Positions 8,761 through 17,928 of a stretch of DNA of 64,000 nt are shown here, piece after piece. Every line of letters starts with the position of its first letter. Positions within the stretch are counted from its first letter, which is position 1. The stretch comes from Pseudoalteromonas distincta (GTDB taxonomy: Bacteria > Pseudomonadota > Gammaproteobacteria > Enterobacterales > Alteromonadaceae). Position numbers and translations under genes: made by a program. The DNA is taken from the NCBI RefSeq assembly GCF_000814675.1, contig NZ_JWIG01000008.1:60593-124592 (forward strand), read 5' to 3'. A model generated the notes under the pieces. It did no database searches, had not been told where the DNA came from, and worked only from the letters and a program-made list of their open reading frames with translations.

Positions 8761-9621
8761 CTACGACCTTTTAAAAGCAATTTCACCATCTATATGAATA
8801 TCGCGCTGTGGAAACGCAATCACTACATCATGCTCTTCAAATACAGCATAAATACTAAAACGAATATCACTGCGCACTTTTCTAAGCATGGTTTCAGACT
8901 CGGCGCATACCCAAAAAATAGCATTAAATACAAGCGAGCTATCTGCAAAGTCATCAAATAACACTGATGACTTTGGATTAACCAATATTGCATCATGATC
9001 ATCAAGCACTTGCTGGATAAGCTTTTTAACCAGTATAACGTCTGAACCATACGCAACGCCGACACTGACCGATGAGCGTGCATTGCCATCTATCAGCGTC
9101 CAGTTTGTTACTGTATTTTCGAGCAATTGAGAATTAGGTATAAGCATATGTACGCCGTCATTTCGGCGAATACGTGTAGAACGCGTATTAATAGTTTCAA
9201 CTACGCCCTTTGCGTTACCTACCTCTAAAAAGTCACCAATGCGAATTGGGCGCTCCCACATCAATATCCAACCGCTGATAAAGTTATTAATAATATTTTG
9301 CGCACCAAAACCTACACCAATGGCTATTGCACCGGATACAAAAGCAAATGCCGTAAGCGGGATGCTGAGCACTTCAAGCGATGTAAAAATTAAAATTGCG
9401 ATACTTAAAATAAAGTAAATTCGAGTAAACAAATGCACTGCGTCTTGGCTTATTTTTTTAGCGAGTAATGTTTTTTTAATAAGCTTGCCAATACGTGTGA
9501 CTACAAACCACATAGCAAACAATATAAGTGGCACTTGAATTACTTTTGCTACCGTAATATTCACATCGTTATAAGTGAATATTACAAAGGCTAAGTATTG
9601 ATTAATTTGTTCGAGGGTCAT
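8761..9621 (-). CDS. Small-conductance mechanosensitive channel (MscS family)
   Basis: Inner-membrane channel that opens under membrane tension to release solutes in osmotic downshock. The product is 286 residues, the length of E. coli MscS. Three hydrophobic segments lie in the first 120 residues. The pore helix TM3 carries the Ala/Gly packing pattern GAIAIGVGFGAQNIINNFISG, followed by the conserved loop WERPIRIGDFLEV and the beta domain with RRNDGVHMLIPNS. A TTG at 9633 would add four residues, but the ATG at 9621 has GGGA upstream at normal spacing. It has its own terminator; neighbours give no further clue. Confidence 0.92.
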   Translation of the reverse strand: MTLEQINQYLAFVIFTYNDVNITVAKVIQVPLILFAMWFVVTRIGKLIKKTLLAKKISQDAVHLFTRIYFILSIAILIFTSLEVLSIPLTAFAFVSGAIAIGVGFGAQNIINNFISGWILMWERPIRIGDFLEVGNAKGVVETINTRSTRIRRNDGVHMLIPNSQLLENTVTNWTLIDGNARSSVSVGVAYGSDVILVKKLIQQVLDDHDAILVNPKSSVLFDDFADSSLVFNAIFWVCAESETMLRKVRSDIRFSIYAVFEEHDVVIAFPQRDIHIDGEIAFKRS

Positions 9622-9817
9622 AAGTGTTCCCAATATCTTTTTTGATTGTTATTTGTTCACTAAAAATAAGTGTGGTTCAGTTTTCGCTAAGCCTAGCACG
9701 TCATAATATAACTAAAACGCCAAGTTAATAAGTTCAATATGAATTTTATAAACAATTTATTAACTCTTTATTGCACCGAGTGCTATATAAATAGTGTACA
9801 AGCACTGGAGATCACAT

Positions 9818-10024
9818 ATGACACAACTTACTCTAAATCAAAGACTCGCTACTTTGCAGCCGCAGGTAGATTTAAAATTGTTTGAAAGCAGCCTAGATTA
9901 CCGAAATAAAGTTTTGTGCTTGCTGGCCGAACAAGAGCAGACTCTAGCAACTATTAATAAAGAGTTTGGGCAGCAATCTAATAGCTTTGGCTCAGAGAAA
10001 AAATTTGTTTTAGGTTATAACTAA
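9818..10024 (+). CDS. Small protein of unknown function
   Basis: A 68-residue soluble protein starting MTQLTLNQRLATLQPQVDL. The ATG at 9818 has GGAG at 9807-9810 with good spacing; the frame's upstream extension is not needed. The sequence is mostly alpha-helical in appearance with many Gln/Glu/Leu residues and no export signal. A hairpin with a T run follows at 10054-10086, supporting a real single-gene transcript. I do not recognise it. Confidence 0.6.
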   Translation: MTQLTLNQRLATLQPQVDLKLFESSLDYRNKVLCLLAEQEQTLATINKEFGQQSNSFGSEKKFVLGYN

Positions 10025-10053
10025 CCCCCTATTAAACACACAATCGTATGTTT

Positions 10054-10086
10054 AAGTAGCTTTAACGTTTAATTTTAGAGCTACTT
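10054..10086 (+). terminator. Probable terminator after small gene
   Basis: AAGTAGCT and AGCTACTT form an eight-base stem with a 17-base loop followed by TT. The loop is long, so strength is uncertain. Confidence 0.5.
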
Positions 10087-10237
10087 TTACCCACCTTAAT
10101 ACTAATTATTAGCTAATTTGCGTTCAAATCCCCCTTAATACCGATAAACTTTATTGTATAAACCCACAAATTTGATAAGTTAACTAGGTTTTTCGACTCG
10201 CAAAGCCTATTTCGGCTAATCTTTTTATGGAGTTATT

Positions 10238-12373
10238 ATGCGTAAAACCCTGATCGCCACTACTATTGCTAGTGCCCTAATCCTATCGGCTTGTTCTTCT
10301 AACGAACCTCAAGACATGGCAAAAGAGAGCGCAGCACAAGTGCAAGACATGAACGCAAACAATGTTTTATTCAAACCAAGCCCATTACAATACATGGCAC
10401 CTGAGTTTGATAAGTTTGGTACAAAAGACTACGAAGCCGGCTTTGATGCTGGTATTGCTCAGCATACTGCGCAAGTACAAGCTATTGCTAACAACCCAGC
10501 TCCTGCAACTTTTAAAAATACATTAGTTGAAATGGAAATGTCTGGCGAGCTACTAAACCGTGTATCAGCTGCTTTTTATAACCTTTCAGGTTTGATTTCT
10601 GATGACGAATACCAACGTATAAGTAAAAAAATGGCGCCGGTATTATCTGCTCACTCTGACGACATTTACTTAAATGGTGCATTATTCAAGCGCGTACAAA
10701 CTATTTACGACAACAAAGACTCGCTTAATGCTGAAGATCAACGCCTTGTGGATTTTTACTATAAGCAATTTGTAAAAGCAGGCGCTAAATTAAATGACGC
10801 TGAAAAAGCAAAAATGCGTGAAATCAACTCACAACTTGCAGAGCTTTCTACTGCGTTTTCTCAAAACATTTTAAAATCGTTTAAAGAAGATGTCATTGTC
10901 GTTACCGATAAATCTAAACTTGCTGGCCTTTCTGAAGGTGAAATTGCAGGCCTTGCGGCCGCTGCTAAAAAAGCAGGTAAAGACGGCTACATGATCACGC
11001 TAGTAAATACGACTCAACAGCCAATTTTATCAAGCCTTGAAAACCGCGACCTACGTGAGCAAATATTTAAAGCCTCTGCTAACCGTGCAGCAAAAACTAA
11101 CGGCCCAATTATTATTGAAGAAACCAACCTACGCGCTCAAAAAGCAGAGCTACTAGGGTTTAAAGATTGGGCATCGTATGTAATGACTTCGCGTATGGCA
11201 CAAACAACTGACAACGTGTACGGCATTTTAGATGACCTAGCACCAAAAGCAGTTGAAAAAGCTAAAATTGAAGCAGCTGCTATTCAAAAAGTAATTAACG
11301 ATTCAGGTGAAAGCTTTGAGCTTAAACCATGGGATTGGGCTTTTTACGCAGAAAAAGTACGTGCTGAAAAGTACGACTTAGATCCTGCCCTTGTTAAGCC
11401 TTACTTTGAAATGGATTCTGTAATTCACGATGGTTTATTCTTTGCAATGAACAAGCTATACGGTATTACATTTAAAGAGCGTAAAGACTTACCGGTTTAT
11501 CATGAAGATGTTACAGCCTACGAAGTATTTAACGCTGACGGCAGCGCCATCGGTTTATTTTACCTAGACCCATACGCACGTGAAGGTAAGCGTGGCGGTG
11601 CATGGATGAGCGCTTACGTAAGTCAAAGCGGCTTAAAAGGCACTAAACCAGTTATTTACAATGCGCAGAACATTCCAAAACCTGCTGCAGGCGAGCCAAC
11701 GTTAATGACGTTTGACGAAGTGTCAACTATGTTCCATGAGTTTGGTCATGCGGCGCACGGTTTATTCTCTGACGTTAAATACCCAAGCTTAGCAGGTACT
11801 GCTACAGCGCGTGACTTTGTTGAGTTTCCGTCGCAAGCGAATGAAGATTGGATGATTGAACCTACGGTACTTGCTAACTACGCCAAACACTACAAAACAG
11901 GTGAGCCAATTCCACAAGCTTTACTTGATAAAGTACTTGCATCGCAAAAATTCAACCAAGGTTTTGGTACCACTGAATATTTAGCAGCTGCTTTACTTGA
12001 TATGGAATGGCACTCGTTTGGCTCAGATAAAAAAATTACTGATGTTCAAAAGTTTGAAAGCGATGCGCTAAAAGCACACGGTATTGATTACCACCCTGTA
12101 CCACCGCGTTATAAATCAAACTACTTTAGCCATACATTTGCCGGTGGTTACTCTGCGGGTTACTACGCATACCTTTGGACTGAAGTATTTGCAGCCGATG
12201 CCTTTGCACACATGGAAAACAACGGCGGCTTAACACGTAAAAATGGTGATAAGTTCCGTAAAGAAATCCTATCTAAAGGTAACAGCCGCGACTTAATGCA
12301 AAGCTACATTGAGTTTAGAGGTCAAAAACCAACTACCGACGCATTACTTAAGCGCCGTGGTTTAGTTGAGTAA
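10238..12373 (+). CDS. M3-family zinc peptidase lipoprotein (Dcp-like)
   Basis: A 711-residue exported oligopeptidase of the thimet/peptidyl-dipeptidase Dcp family. The N-terminus is a lipoprotein signal (LSAC, cysteine 19), so the enzyme is tethered in the periplasm or outer membrane, unlike cytoplasmic E. coli Dcp. The zinc motif HEFGH is at His500-Glu501-His504, with the third ligand Glu expected in the following helix region. The conserved C-terminal substrate loop with HTFAGGYSAGYYAYLW is present. It likely trims peptides to dipeptides in the envelope. The start is preceded by GGAG about 7 nt upstream. It is followed by a perfect terminator. Confidence 0.92.
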   Translation: MRKTLIATTIASALILSACSSNEPQDMAKESAAQVQDMNANNVLFKPSPLQYMAPEFDKFGTKDYEAGFDAGIAQHTAQVQAIANNPAPATFKNTLVEMEMSGELLNRVSAAFYNLSGLISDDEYQRISKKMAPVLSAHSDDIYLNGALFKRVQTIYDNKDSLNAEDQRLVDFYYKQFVKAGAKLNDAEKAKMREINSQLAELSTAFSQNILKSFKEDVIVVTDKSKLAGLSEGEIAGLAAAAKKAGKDGYMITLVNTTQQPILSSLENRDLREQIFKASANRAAKTNGPIIIEETNLRAQKAELLGFKDWASYVMTSRMAQTTDNVYGILDDLAPKAVEKAKIEAAAIQKVINDSGESFELKPWDWAFYAEKVRAEKYDLDPALVKPYFEMDSVIHDGLFFAMNKLYGITFKERKDLPVYHEDVTAYEVFNADGSAIGLFYLDPYAREGKRGGAWMSAYVSQSGLKGTKPVIYNAQNIPKPAAGEPTLMTFDEVSTMFHEFGHAAHGLFSDVKYPSLAGTATARDFVEFPSQANEDWMIEPTVLANYAKHYKTGEPIPQALLDKVLASQKFNQGFGTTEYLAAALLDMEWHSFGSDKKITDVQKFESDALKAHGIDYHPVPPRYKSNYFSHTFAGGYSAGYYAYLWTEVFAADAFAHMENNGGLTRKNGDKFRKEILSKGNSRDLMQSYIEFRGQKPTTDALLKRRGLVE

Positions 12374-12401
12374 ATAACTTAATTTATTAAGCTCACTTTT
12401 A

Positions 12402-12425
12402 TAAAAGCCCGCTTGCGGGCTTTTA
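12402..12425 (+). terminator. Strong intrinsic terminator
   Basis: Eleven-base perfect stem TAAAAGCCCGC with GCGGGCTTTTA and a two-base loop, 29 bp past the M3 peptidase stop. Confidence 0.92.
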
Positions 12426-12478
12426 TTGTTTATACCCTCACATATAACAGATAAACTTAGCTCAATATTTATTAAAAG

Positions 12479-13339
12479 ATGATGGTTATGCAGTACTTAT
12501 TTGCAGTCACTTTGCTTTGGGCGTTTTCGTTTAGTTTAATTGGTGTGTACTTAGCAGGCCAAGTTGACGCTTGGTTTAGCGTATTAATACGCATAGCACT
12601 GGCAACACTGATTTTTTTACCTTTTTTAAAGCTCAAACAAACGCCTAAACCTTTAGCCTTAAAGCTTATGCTGATTGGCGCTATACAACTTGGTGTTATG
12701 TATAGCTTTTACTACCACTCATTTTTATTTTTAACCGTTCCCGAAGTGCTGCTATTTACTGTAATGACTCCTTTGTACATTACCCTGCTAAATGATGGGT
12801 TGAACAGACGCTTTAACCCACGCTTTTTTATAGTCGCACTTATTGCTGTAATCGGTGCAATTACTATTCGTTACGAAAACCTAAATAGCGATTTCATAAT
12901 CGGCTTATTAATCGTTCAAGGGGCGAATATAAGTTTTGCTGTAGGCCAAGTTACCTACAAACGCTTAATGAATAACAATCAGCTTGATGACAAAGCCGTA
13001 TTTGGATGGTTTTTTATAGGCGCACTTATAATTGCCACAATTTGCTATGCATTATTTGGTAACTCAAACAAATTACCAACCACTTCTACACAGTGGGGCA
13101 TACTAATTTATTTAGGGTTGGTTGCATCAGGACTCGGTTACTTTATGTGGAATAAAGGCGCAACCCTTGTCAACGTAGGTGCTTTGGCAGTTATGAATAA
13201 CTTGCTTATTCCAGCTGGGATTATAATTAACGTGCTGATCTGGAACCGAGATGCCGATATAGTCAGGTTAAGTATTGGGGCTGCTATAATGTTAGGTGCA
13301 TTATTGGTCAATCAAATGCTTAATAAAAAAGTAAATTAA
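12479..13339 (+). CDS. EamA/DMT-family membrane transporter
   Basis: A 286-residue protein with about ten membrane helices arranged as two EamA repeats, the usual length for drug/metabolite transporters. The second repeat ends with the conserved pattern LGLVASGLGYFMWNKG. It sits in the inner membrane; the substrate is unknown. Three in-frame ATGs lie at 12479, 12482 and 12488 without a strong ribosome site, so the true start may be any of them. Single gene between the M3 peptidase terminator and the GDPD lipoprotein gene. Confidence 0.85.
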   Translation: MMVMQYLFAVTLLWAFSFSLIGVYLAGQVDAWFSVLIRIALATLIFLPFLKLKQTPKPLALKLMLIGAIQLGVMYSFYYHSFLFLTVPEVLLFTVMTPLYITLLNDGLNRRFNPRFFIVALIAVIGAITIRYENLNSDFIIGLLIVQGANISFAVGQVTYKRLMNNNQLDDKAVFGWFFIGALIIATICYALFGNSNKLPTTSTQWGILIYLGLVASGLGYFMWNKGATLVNVGALAVMNNLLIPAGIIINVLIWNRDADIVRLSIGAAIMLGALLVNQMLNKKVN

Positions 13340-13408
13340 TAAGCTTGTAGCAAGATTGTCATTAATAATCATTAAGGTAGTACAAATTTTACTTTTTAAG
13401 GATAAACA

Positions 13409-14734
13409 ATGAAACGTATTACCTTACTTACAAGCTGTATATTGTTAGCCACACTTGCTGGCTGCGACGACGATGTAGAAATAGTAGAAAAAGAAGTGGT
13501 TGTTACCAACACCGAAGTGGAAATTATTGAAGTACCTACGCCCATTGTTGTAGAGGTTGCTGAAGGAGTAAATATTCAGCTAGGGACTCGCCCTGACTAT
13601 TTAATTAATGATATGGCGCAAAGCACACTAAAAACAAAATTAGAGTCATGCAGCGAAGGTCCTTTTTACCGCACCGATTTTTCTATTGGTCATCGCGGTG
13701 CATCAATGCAATACCCAGAACACACTAAAGAAGCCTACATTGCGGCAGCGAGAATGGGCGCTGGCATTGTTGAATGCGATGTTACATTTACAAACGACAA
13801 AGAGCTTGTTTGTCGCCACTCTCAATGCGATTTGCATACCACAACTAATATTTTAGCCATTCCTGAACTTGCAGCTAAATGCAGTGTGCCATTTACACCA
13901 GCCGACCCTGCTAATGGTATTGCCGCTTCTGCAAAATGTTGTACCAGCGATATAAGCTTAGCGGAGTTTTTAACCCTTGAAGGTAAAATGGATGGTGCAA
14001 ACACTAATGCAACAACCGTTGCCGATTACATGGATGGCACACCAAGTTGGCGCACTGATTTATATGCCACCAACGGCACATTGATGACCCATAAACAAAG
14101 CATTGCACTGTTTAATGAGCTAGGTGTAAAAATGACACCAGAGCTAAAATCGCCACAAGTAAGTATGCCATTTGATGGAATGACGCAAGAACAATATGCG
14201 CAAAAAATGCTAGACGAGTACACGCAAATGGGTGTGCCAGCCTCAAAAGTTTATCCGCAATCATTTAACCTTGAAGACGTAAAATACTGGATTAACACTA
14301 ATCCTGACTTTGCAGATAAAAGCGTTTACCTAGATGGACGTGACAGTGAAGCCGGATTTGATCCAAGTAACCCACAAACATGGCAACCGGGTATGGATGA
14401 GTTAGTGGCTGATGGGGTGAAAATTTTAGCTCCTCCAATTTGGATGATGCTAACAATAGATAACGAAAGTAATATTGTGCCATCGCAATACGCTATTGAC
14501 GCAAAAGCAGCAGGTTTAAAGCTTATTGCATGGAGCCTTGAGCGCTCGGGCCCGCTTAATGAAGGTGGCGGTTATTACTATCAATCAATTGCTGATGTTA
14601 TAGATAACGATGGCGACATGATGACGGTAGTCGACGTACTCGCAAAGGACGTGGGGGTAATGGGTATTTTTTCAGATTGGCCAGCTACGGTAAGTTACTA
14701 CGCCAGTTGTAATAAAATGCCTGCAAGTATTTAA
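13409..14734 (+). CDS. Glycerophosphodiester phosphodiesterase lipoprotein
   Basis: Hydrolyses glycerophosphodiesters to glycerol-3-phosphate and an alcohol, outside the cytoplasm. The 441-residue product starts with a lipoprotein signal (LAGC, cysteine 19) and a Glu/Val-rich linker. The GDPD catalytic core follows: [13 protein letters not shown] with the essential His-Arg, then [12 protein letters not shown] with the metal-binding Glu and Asp, and CRHSQC with the second catalytic histidine. It resembles the GlpQ type rather than the cytoplasmic UgpQ type because of length and export. The extra cysteines could form disulfides. Its stop codon overlaps the first bases of the repeat element that follows. 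Confidence 0.9.
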   Translation: MKRITLLTSCILLATLAGCDDDVEIVEKEVVVTNTEVEIIEVPTPIVVEVAEGVNIQLGTRPDYLINDMAQSTLKTKLESCSEGPFYRTDFSIGHRGASMQYPEHTKEAYIAAARMGAGIVECDVTFTNDKELVCRHSQCDLHTTTNILAIPELAAKCSVPFTPADPANGIAASAKCCTSDISLAEFLTLEGKMDGANTNATTVADYMDGTPSWRTDLYATNGTLMTHKQSIALFNELGVKMTPELKSPQVSMPFDGMTQEQYAQKMLDEYTQMGVPASKVYPQSFNLEDVKYWINTNPDFADKSVYLDGRDSEAGFDPSNPQTWQPGMDELVADGVKILAPPIWMMLTIDNESNIVPSQYAIDAKAAGLKLIAWSLERSGPLNEGGGYYYQSIADVIDNDGDMMTVVDVLAKDVGVMGIFSDWPATVSYYASCNKMPASI

Positions 14735-15208
14735 TACCAATCTGCTTATATATGGGGTCTATTTAACGTTAAGAAAATTACGCTAGAACGAGGCAAAAAT
14801 TTTTTTATCTAGGGTCTGTTGATCTTTCAAGGTTAAATTTGCAGCAGTCTGTTTGGTATTTAGGCAAGGCAGAGCCTATGTAGTGTGGTTATTCCCCATA
14901 AATGGGCGATAACGTAGCATTAATGCCAAACAGGCGCAGCCCAAAGGGTTCTTTCTAGGGGCTATTTACTCTTTGTTGCTCGGTTTTTACTTATTCTTAC
15001 ATGGATGTAAGTCAGTAGAATAACGCAGGAGCAGTTATCGAGCCCACTAGGTTACAAACCTCGCGCCGCGATTAAATAGCCCCTAGTTTGAACAAATTTT
15101 AATCCGCAAAGATCAACAGACCCTAGTTGTTCTAAATAAAAAATTTTTAACGACGTTATAGTGAAATTTAATTCGTTAAATTGATCAAAGATTTATGCAG
15201 GTTGGTAT
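14734..15208. repeat. Miniature inverted-repeat element, family B, copy 1 (interrupted)
   Basis: Ends are ATACCAATCTGC and GCAGGTTGGTAT, inverted repeats with one mismatch. Removing the family A element (312 bp) and one TA from the middle leaves about 161 bp, matching the intact 162 bp copy at 54681-54842. Shared internal blocks with that copy include the AGGCAAAAA and TAGTTGTTCTAAAT stretches. The left end begins at the stop codon of the GDPD gene. Confidence 0.85.
14812..15123. repeat. Miniature inverted-repeat element, family A, copy 1
   Basis: 312 bp element with 16 bp perfect terminal inverted repeats (GGGTCTGTTGATCTTT), flanked on both sides by TA. Inside are two large hairpins: one bounded by CTGTTTGG and CCAAACAG, one by the 14-base pair CTAGGGGCTATTTA/TAAATAGCCCCTAG. 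No open frame of note. Nearly identical to the copy at 34974-35237 apart from one base and an extra 48 bp at 14994-15041. Inserted inside a family B element. Confidence 0.92.
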
Positions 15209-15241
15209 AAATACTCAACGACAAAAGTCGTATATTTTATC

Positions 15242-15293
15242 GCGCTCAGTTACCATATCAGCATGTATAATTTTATTTTACTGAGCGCTTTTT
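15242..15293 (+). promoter_or_regulatory. Hairpin ending at the start codon of the hydrolase gene
   Basis: GCGCTCAGT (15242-15250) pairs perfectly with ACTGAGCGC (15280-15288), followed by TTTTT and then the ATG at 15294. The arm and T run mimic a terminator placed directly before the start, and the only purine stretch that could bind the ribosome lies in the right arm. The loop is 29 bases, long for a terminator. Confidence 0.45.
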
Positions 15294-16028
15294 ATGATAA
15301 TCCAACAACATAATGCTGACTTGCCAACACCGACCGGTTTAATGCGAACAACTGTATATCGCCCTCAAGCGCAAGGACAGTTCCCTGCTATCATTTTTTA
15401 TTCTGAAATATTTCAGCAAACTGCCCCCATCGCACGCAGCGCAGCTATTTTAGCAAGCCATGGCTTTGTAGTGTTAGTGCCTGAAGTGTTTCATGAGTTA
15501 AACCCTATAGGCACTGTGCTTGCTTATGATGATACAGGTAAAGACAAAGGCAATGCCGACAAATGGGCAAAGCCACTTGAGCACCACGACAGTGACACAC
15601 AAACTATGATCGACTTCATTAGATTACAAAGCTATTGCACAGGCTCCGTCGGCGCAATGGGCGTATGTATTGGCGGTCACTTAGCTTACAGAGCGGCACT
15701 AAACCCTGAAATTAATGCGGCTTTTTGTTTATACGCAACTGATATTCACAGCAATACATTACCTGCGCAACCTGGAAATAACTCATTCGAGCGTATGGCT
15801 GATATACAAGGCGAAATTCACTTTATATGGGGCAAACAAGACCCGCATGTGCCAAAGGAAGGCCGCGCTAAAATATACCAACAATGTGTAAGCACGGGCA
15901 TCAATTACCAGTGGCAGGAAGTTAACGCACAGCATGCCTTTATGCGTGATGAAGGTGAGCGATACGATGCAGCACTTGCGATAAATATGTATCAACAAGC
16001 GGTGGCATTATTTAGCCGAACTTTATAA
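15294..16028 (+). CDS. Dienelactone hydrolase family protein
   Basis: A 244-residue cytoplasmic alpha/beta hydrolase. The nucleophile elbow is GVCIGG with Cys125, the cysteine nucleophile typical of true dienelactone hydrolases. The acid lies in WGKQDPHVP and the histidine in AQHAFMRDEG, completing the triad in the expected order. In degradative operons this family opens dienelactone rings, but no aromatic-degradation genes are nearby, so the natural substrate is unknown. The start is immediately preceded by a strong hairpin (15242-15288). It is convergent with the LysR gene, with 19 bp between the stops. Confidence 0.88.
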   Translation: MIIQQHNADLPTPTGLMRTTVYRPQAQGQFPAIIFYSEIFQQTAPIARSAAILASHGFVVLVPEVFHELNPIGTVLAYDDTGKDKGNADKWAKPLEHHDSDTQTMIDFIRLQSYCTGSVGAMGVCIGGHLAYRAALNPEINAAFCLYATDIHSNTLPAQPGNNSFERMADIQGEIHFIWGKQDPHVPKEGRAKIYQQCVSTGINYQWQEVNAQHAFMRDEGERYDAALAINMYQQAVALFSRTL

Positions 16029-16047
16029 ATGCTGTAAAAACTACTCA

Positions 16048-16971
16048 TTAAGTACTTTTCAGCATACCTAAAGCGGTATGCTGTTTTACAAAGTATGCTT
16101 TTAAGTAATCAATAAACAATCGTAGCTTTTTAGAGCCCGCAGCCCCTGGCGGAAATACCCCGTAAAGCTCAATATCTTTGCTTTTATAATCATCTAATAT
16201 TATTTCAAGCAACCCAGCTTGTACTTTTGGCCACGCATCGTAAAGCGGAATACGCCCGATGCCATGCCCCGCTTCTACAAAGGCAGTACGTGCGGCTGCG
16301 TTATTAGTACTTAGCCCGCCTTGCATTGTAATATCGTGTTTTTTGCCATCTTTTTGAAGTGTTAATGTTTTACTGCCCAATTGATAAACGACCCATTGGT
16401 GCTCTGCTAACTCTAAAGGCGTTTTAGGTTTACCAAAATGTGCAAAGTATTCCGGCGCGCCACAAATACAAGTGCTCATTGTAGTCAGCTTGGTTGCCTG
16501 CAAGTTGGAGTCACTCAGTGCCACGCCCCTAATTGCAAAATCAAACCCATTTTTAATAATATCAACCACATCGTCAGTAAGCTGTAAGTCTATTTGAATT
16601 TTAGGATATTGGCGCTTAAACGTATTTATTGCGGGCACAATTAGCTGCATTCCCACATTTACAGGGCAGCTAATTTTAAGTAAACCTTGTGGCTCACTCT
16701 TTATATTTTCTATTTGCTGATTAGCCGCATTAGCTTGTTCGGTAATTATTCTACAACGCTCATAATAAGCAATACCCGCTTCAGTCAGCGCCATGGTACG
16801 GGTTGAGCGATTTAGTAAAGTAACTTCAAGCTGCGTTTCTAATTTTTTTAAATGATAACTTGCAACTGCTCGCGTAAGCCCTAACTGTTTGGCAGCAGCG
16901 GTTAAGCTGCCCTGCTCTACAATTTGTGCAAATACAACCATGCTCTTTAACTGCTCAAACGACACTTTCAT
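16048..16971 (-). CDS. LysR-family transcriptional regulator
   Basis: A 307-residue LysR regulator: N-terminal winged helix-turn-helix (residues about 5-65, with SLTAAAKQLGLTRAVASYHL as the recognition region) and a C-terminal effector-binding domain. It is divergent from the DJ-1/PfpI gene at 17129 with 157 bp between them, the classic arrangement in which a LysR protein controls its divergent neighbour and itself. An inverted repeat TTTATTG...CAATAAA lies in that gap. The closest group by appearance is the CrgA-like branch. The effector is unknown. Confidence 0.92.
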   Translation of the reverse strand: MKVSFEQLKSMVVFAQIVEQGSLTAAAKQLGLTRAVASYHLKKLETQLEVTLLNRSTRTMALTEAGIAYYERCRIITEQANAANQQIENIKSEPQGLLKISCPVNVGMQLIVPAINTFKRQYPKIQIDLQLTDDVVDIIKNGFDFAIRGVALSDSNLQATKLTTMSTCICGAPEYFAHFGKPKTPLELAEHQWVVYQLGSKTLTLQKDGKKHDITMQGGLSTNNAAARTAFVEAGHGIGRIPLYDAWPKVQAGLLEIILDDYKSKDIELYGVFPPGAAGSKKLRLFIDYLKAYFVKQHTALGMLKST

Positions 16972-17004
16972 AAATGCTCCGTAGTGTGTTTTAAATTCAA
17001 TCTA

Positions 17005-17033
17005 TTTATTGTATCAATTATTAAACCAATAAA
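17005..17033. promoter_or_regulatory. Inverted repeat, candidate LysR operator
   Basis: TTTATTG and CAATAAA, 15 bases apart, in the divergent region between the LysR gene and the DJ-1/PfpI gene. A smaller near-symmetric TTGTATCAA overlaps the left half. Symmetry and position fit a LysR site; not proven. Confidence 0.4.
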
Positions 17034-17128
17034 GTTAAATTTATCATCGTTGTTTAAAGCAGTATTAGTGCATATAGTAATTGGTAAGCAAGATAAACTA
17101 ATTTAAATCATCAGAAGGAATATATTCA

Positions 17129-17812
17129 ATGTCTAAAAAAATACTTATGGTTCTTACATCTCACGCAGAACTTGGTAACACTGGCGAAAAAACAGGTTTT
17201 TGGGTAGAAGAATTTGCAGCCCCTTATTACGCCTTTGTTGATGCAGGCGTTGAAGTAACATTAGCGTCTCCAGCTGGCGGCCAACCACCCATTGATCCGA
17301 CAAGTACACTTTCTGATTTTCAAACAGATGCAACTAAACGTTACGACGCAGACAGCGCGGCGCAAACATTAATGGCAAACACTAAAGTGTTGAGTGAAGT
17401 TAAATCTAGCGATTTTGACGCTGTATTTTACCCAGGCGGTCACGGTCCATTATGGGACTTAGTTGATAACACAGATTCAATTTCGCTTATCGAAAGCTTT
17501 GTAAAAGAGCAAAAACCTGTTGCTGCGGTATGTCATGCAAGTGCTGCATTTTTAAATGTTAAAGATGCCGATGGCAATGCACTAGTAGCGGGTAAAAAAG
17601 TAACTGGTTTTACTAACACTGAAGAAGCTGCAGTGCAACTTACCGATATCGTGCCATTTTTAGTTGAAGACGAGCTAATTAAAAAAGGTGGCGATTATCA
17701 AAAAACTGACGACTGGGGTGTATTAGCACTAGAAGACGGTTTAGTAATTACCGGCCAAAACCCAGCAAGCTCTGAACTAGCTGCAAAAAAACTATTAACT
17801 AAATTAGGTTAA
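17129..17812 (+). CDS. DJ-1/PfpI-family protein (glyoxalase III/Hsp31-like)
   Basis: A 227-residue cytoplasmic protein of the DJ-1/PfpI superfamily. The nucleophile elbow is AAVCHASAAF with the reactive cysteine, the conserved glutamate is in GFWVEEF, and FYPGGHGPLWDL matches the Hsp31-like branch. Relatives act as glutathione-independent glyoxalase or as redox and carbonyl-stress proteins. Detoxifying methylglyoxal made by the product of mgsA in this window is a reasonable but unproven link. AGAAGGAA lies at good spacing before the ATG. Divergent from a LysR regulator, probably its controller, and closed by a terminator. Confidence 0.88.
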   Translation: MSKKILMVLTSHAELGNTGEKTGFWVEEFAAPYYAFVDAGVEVTLASPAGGQPPIDPTSTLSDFQTDATKRYDADSAAQTLMANTKVLSEVKSSDFDAVFYPGGHGPLWDLVDNTDSISLIESFVKEQKPVAAVCHASAAFLNVKDADGNALVAGKKVTGFTNTEEAAVQLTDIVPFLVEDELIKKGGDYQKTDDWGVLALEDGLVITGQNPASSELAAKKLLTKLG

Positions 17813-17833
17813 TAGTGAGTAATAATTAAAATT

Positions 17834-17862
17834 AAGCACAGCATTTTATGCTGTGCTTTTTT
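17834..17862 (+). terminator. Intrinsic terminator of DJ-1 gene
   Basis: AGCACAGCAT paired with ATGCTGTGCT, loop of three bases, followed by a run of six T. Confidence 0.92.
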
Positions 17863-17928
17863 AATTGCTTTTCATTAGCAAATACAATTCCTATACTGGC
17901 AACTCTTAAAGTCAATTAGGGCGATTAT

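Noticed and set aside
13353..13376. A possible Pho or Fur box before the GDPD lipoprotein gene (GATTGTCATTAATAATCATT)
   Set aside because: Only the first half resembles a Pho repeat and the Fur match is poor; AT-rich DNA gives such hits often.
16059..16083. Hairpin CAGCATACC/GGTATGCTG near the LysR gene end as a terminator
   Set aside because: It lies inside the LysR coding region and has no T run at the proper side; probably coincidental.
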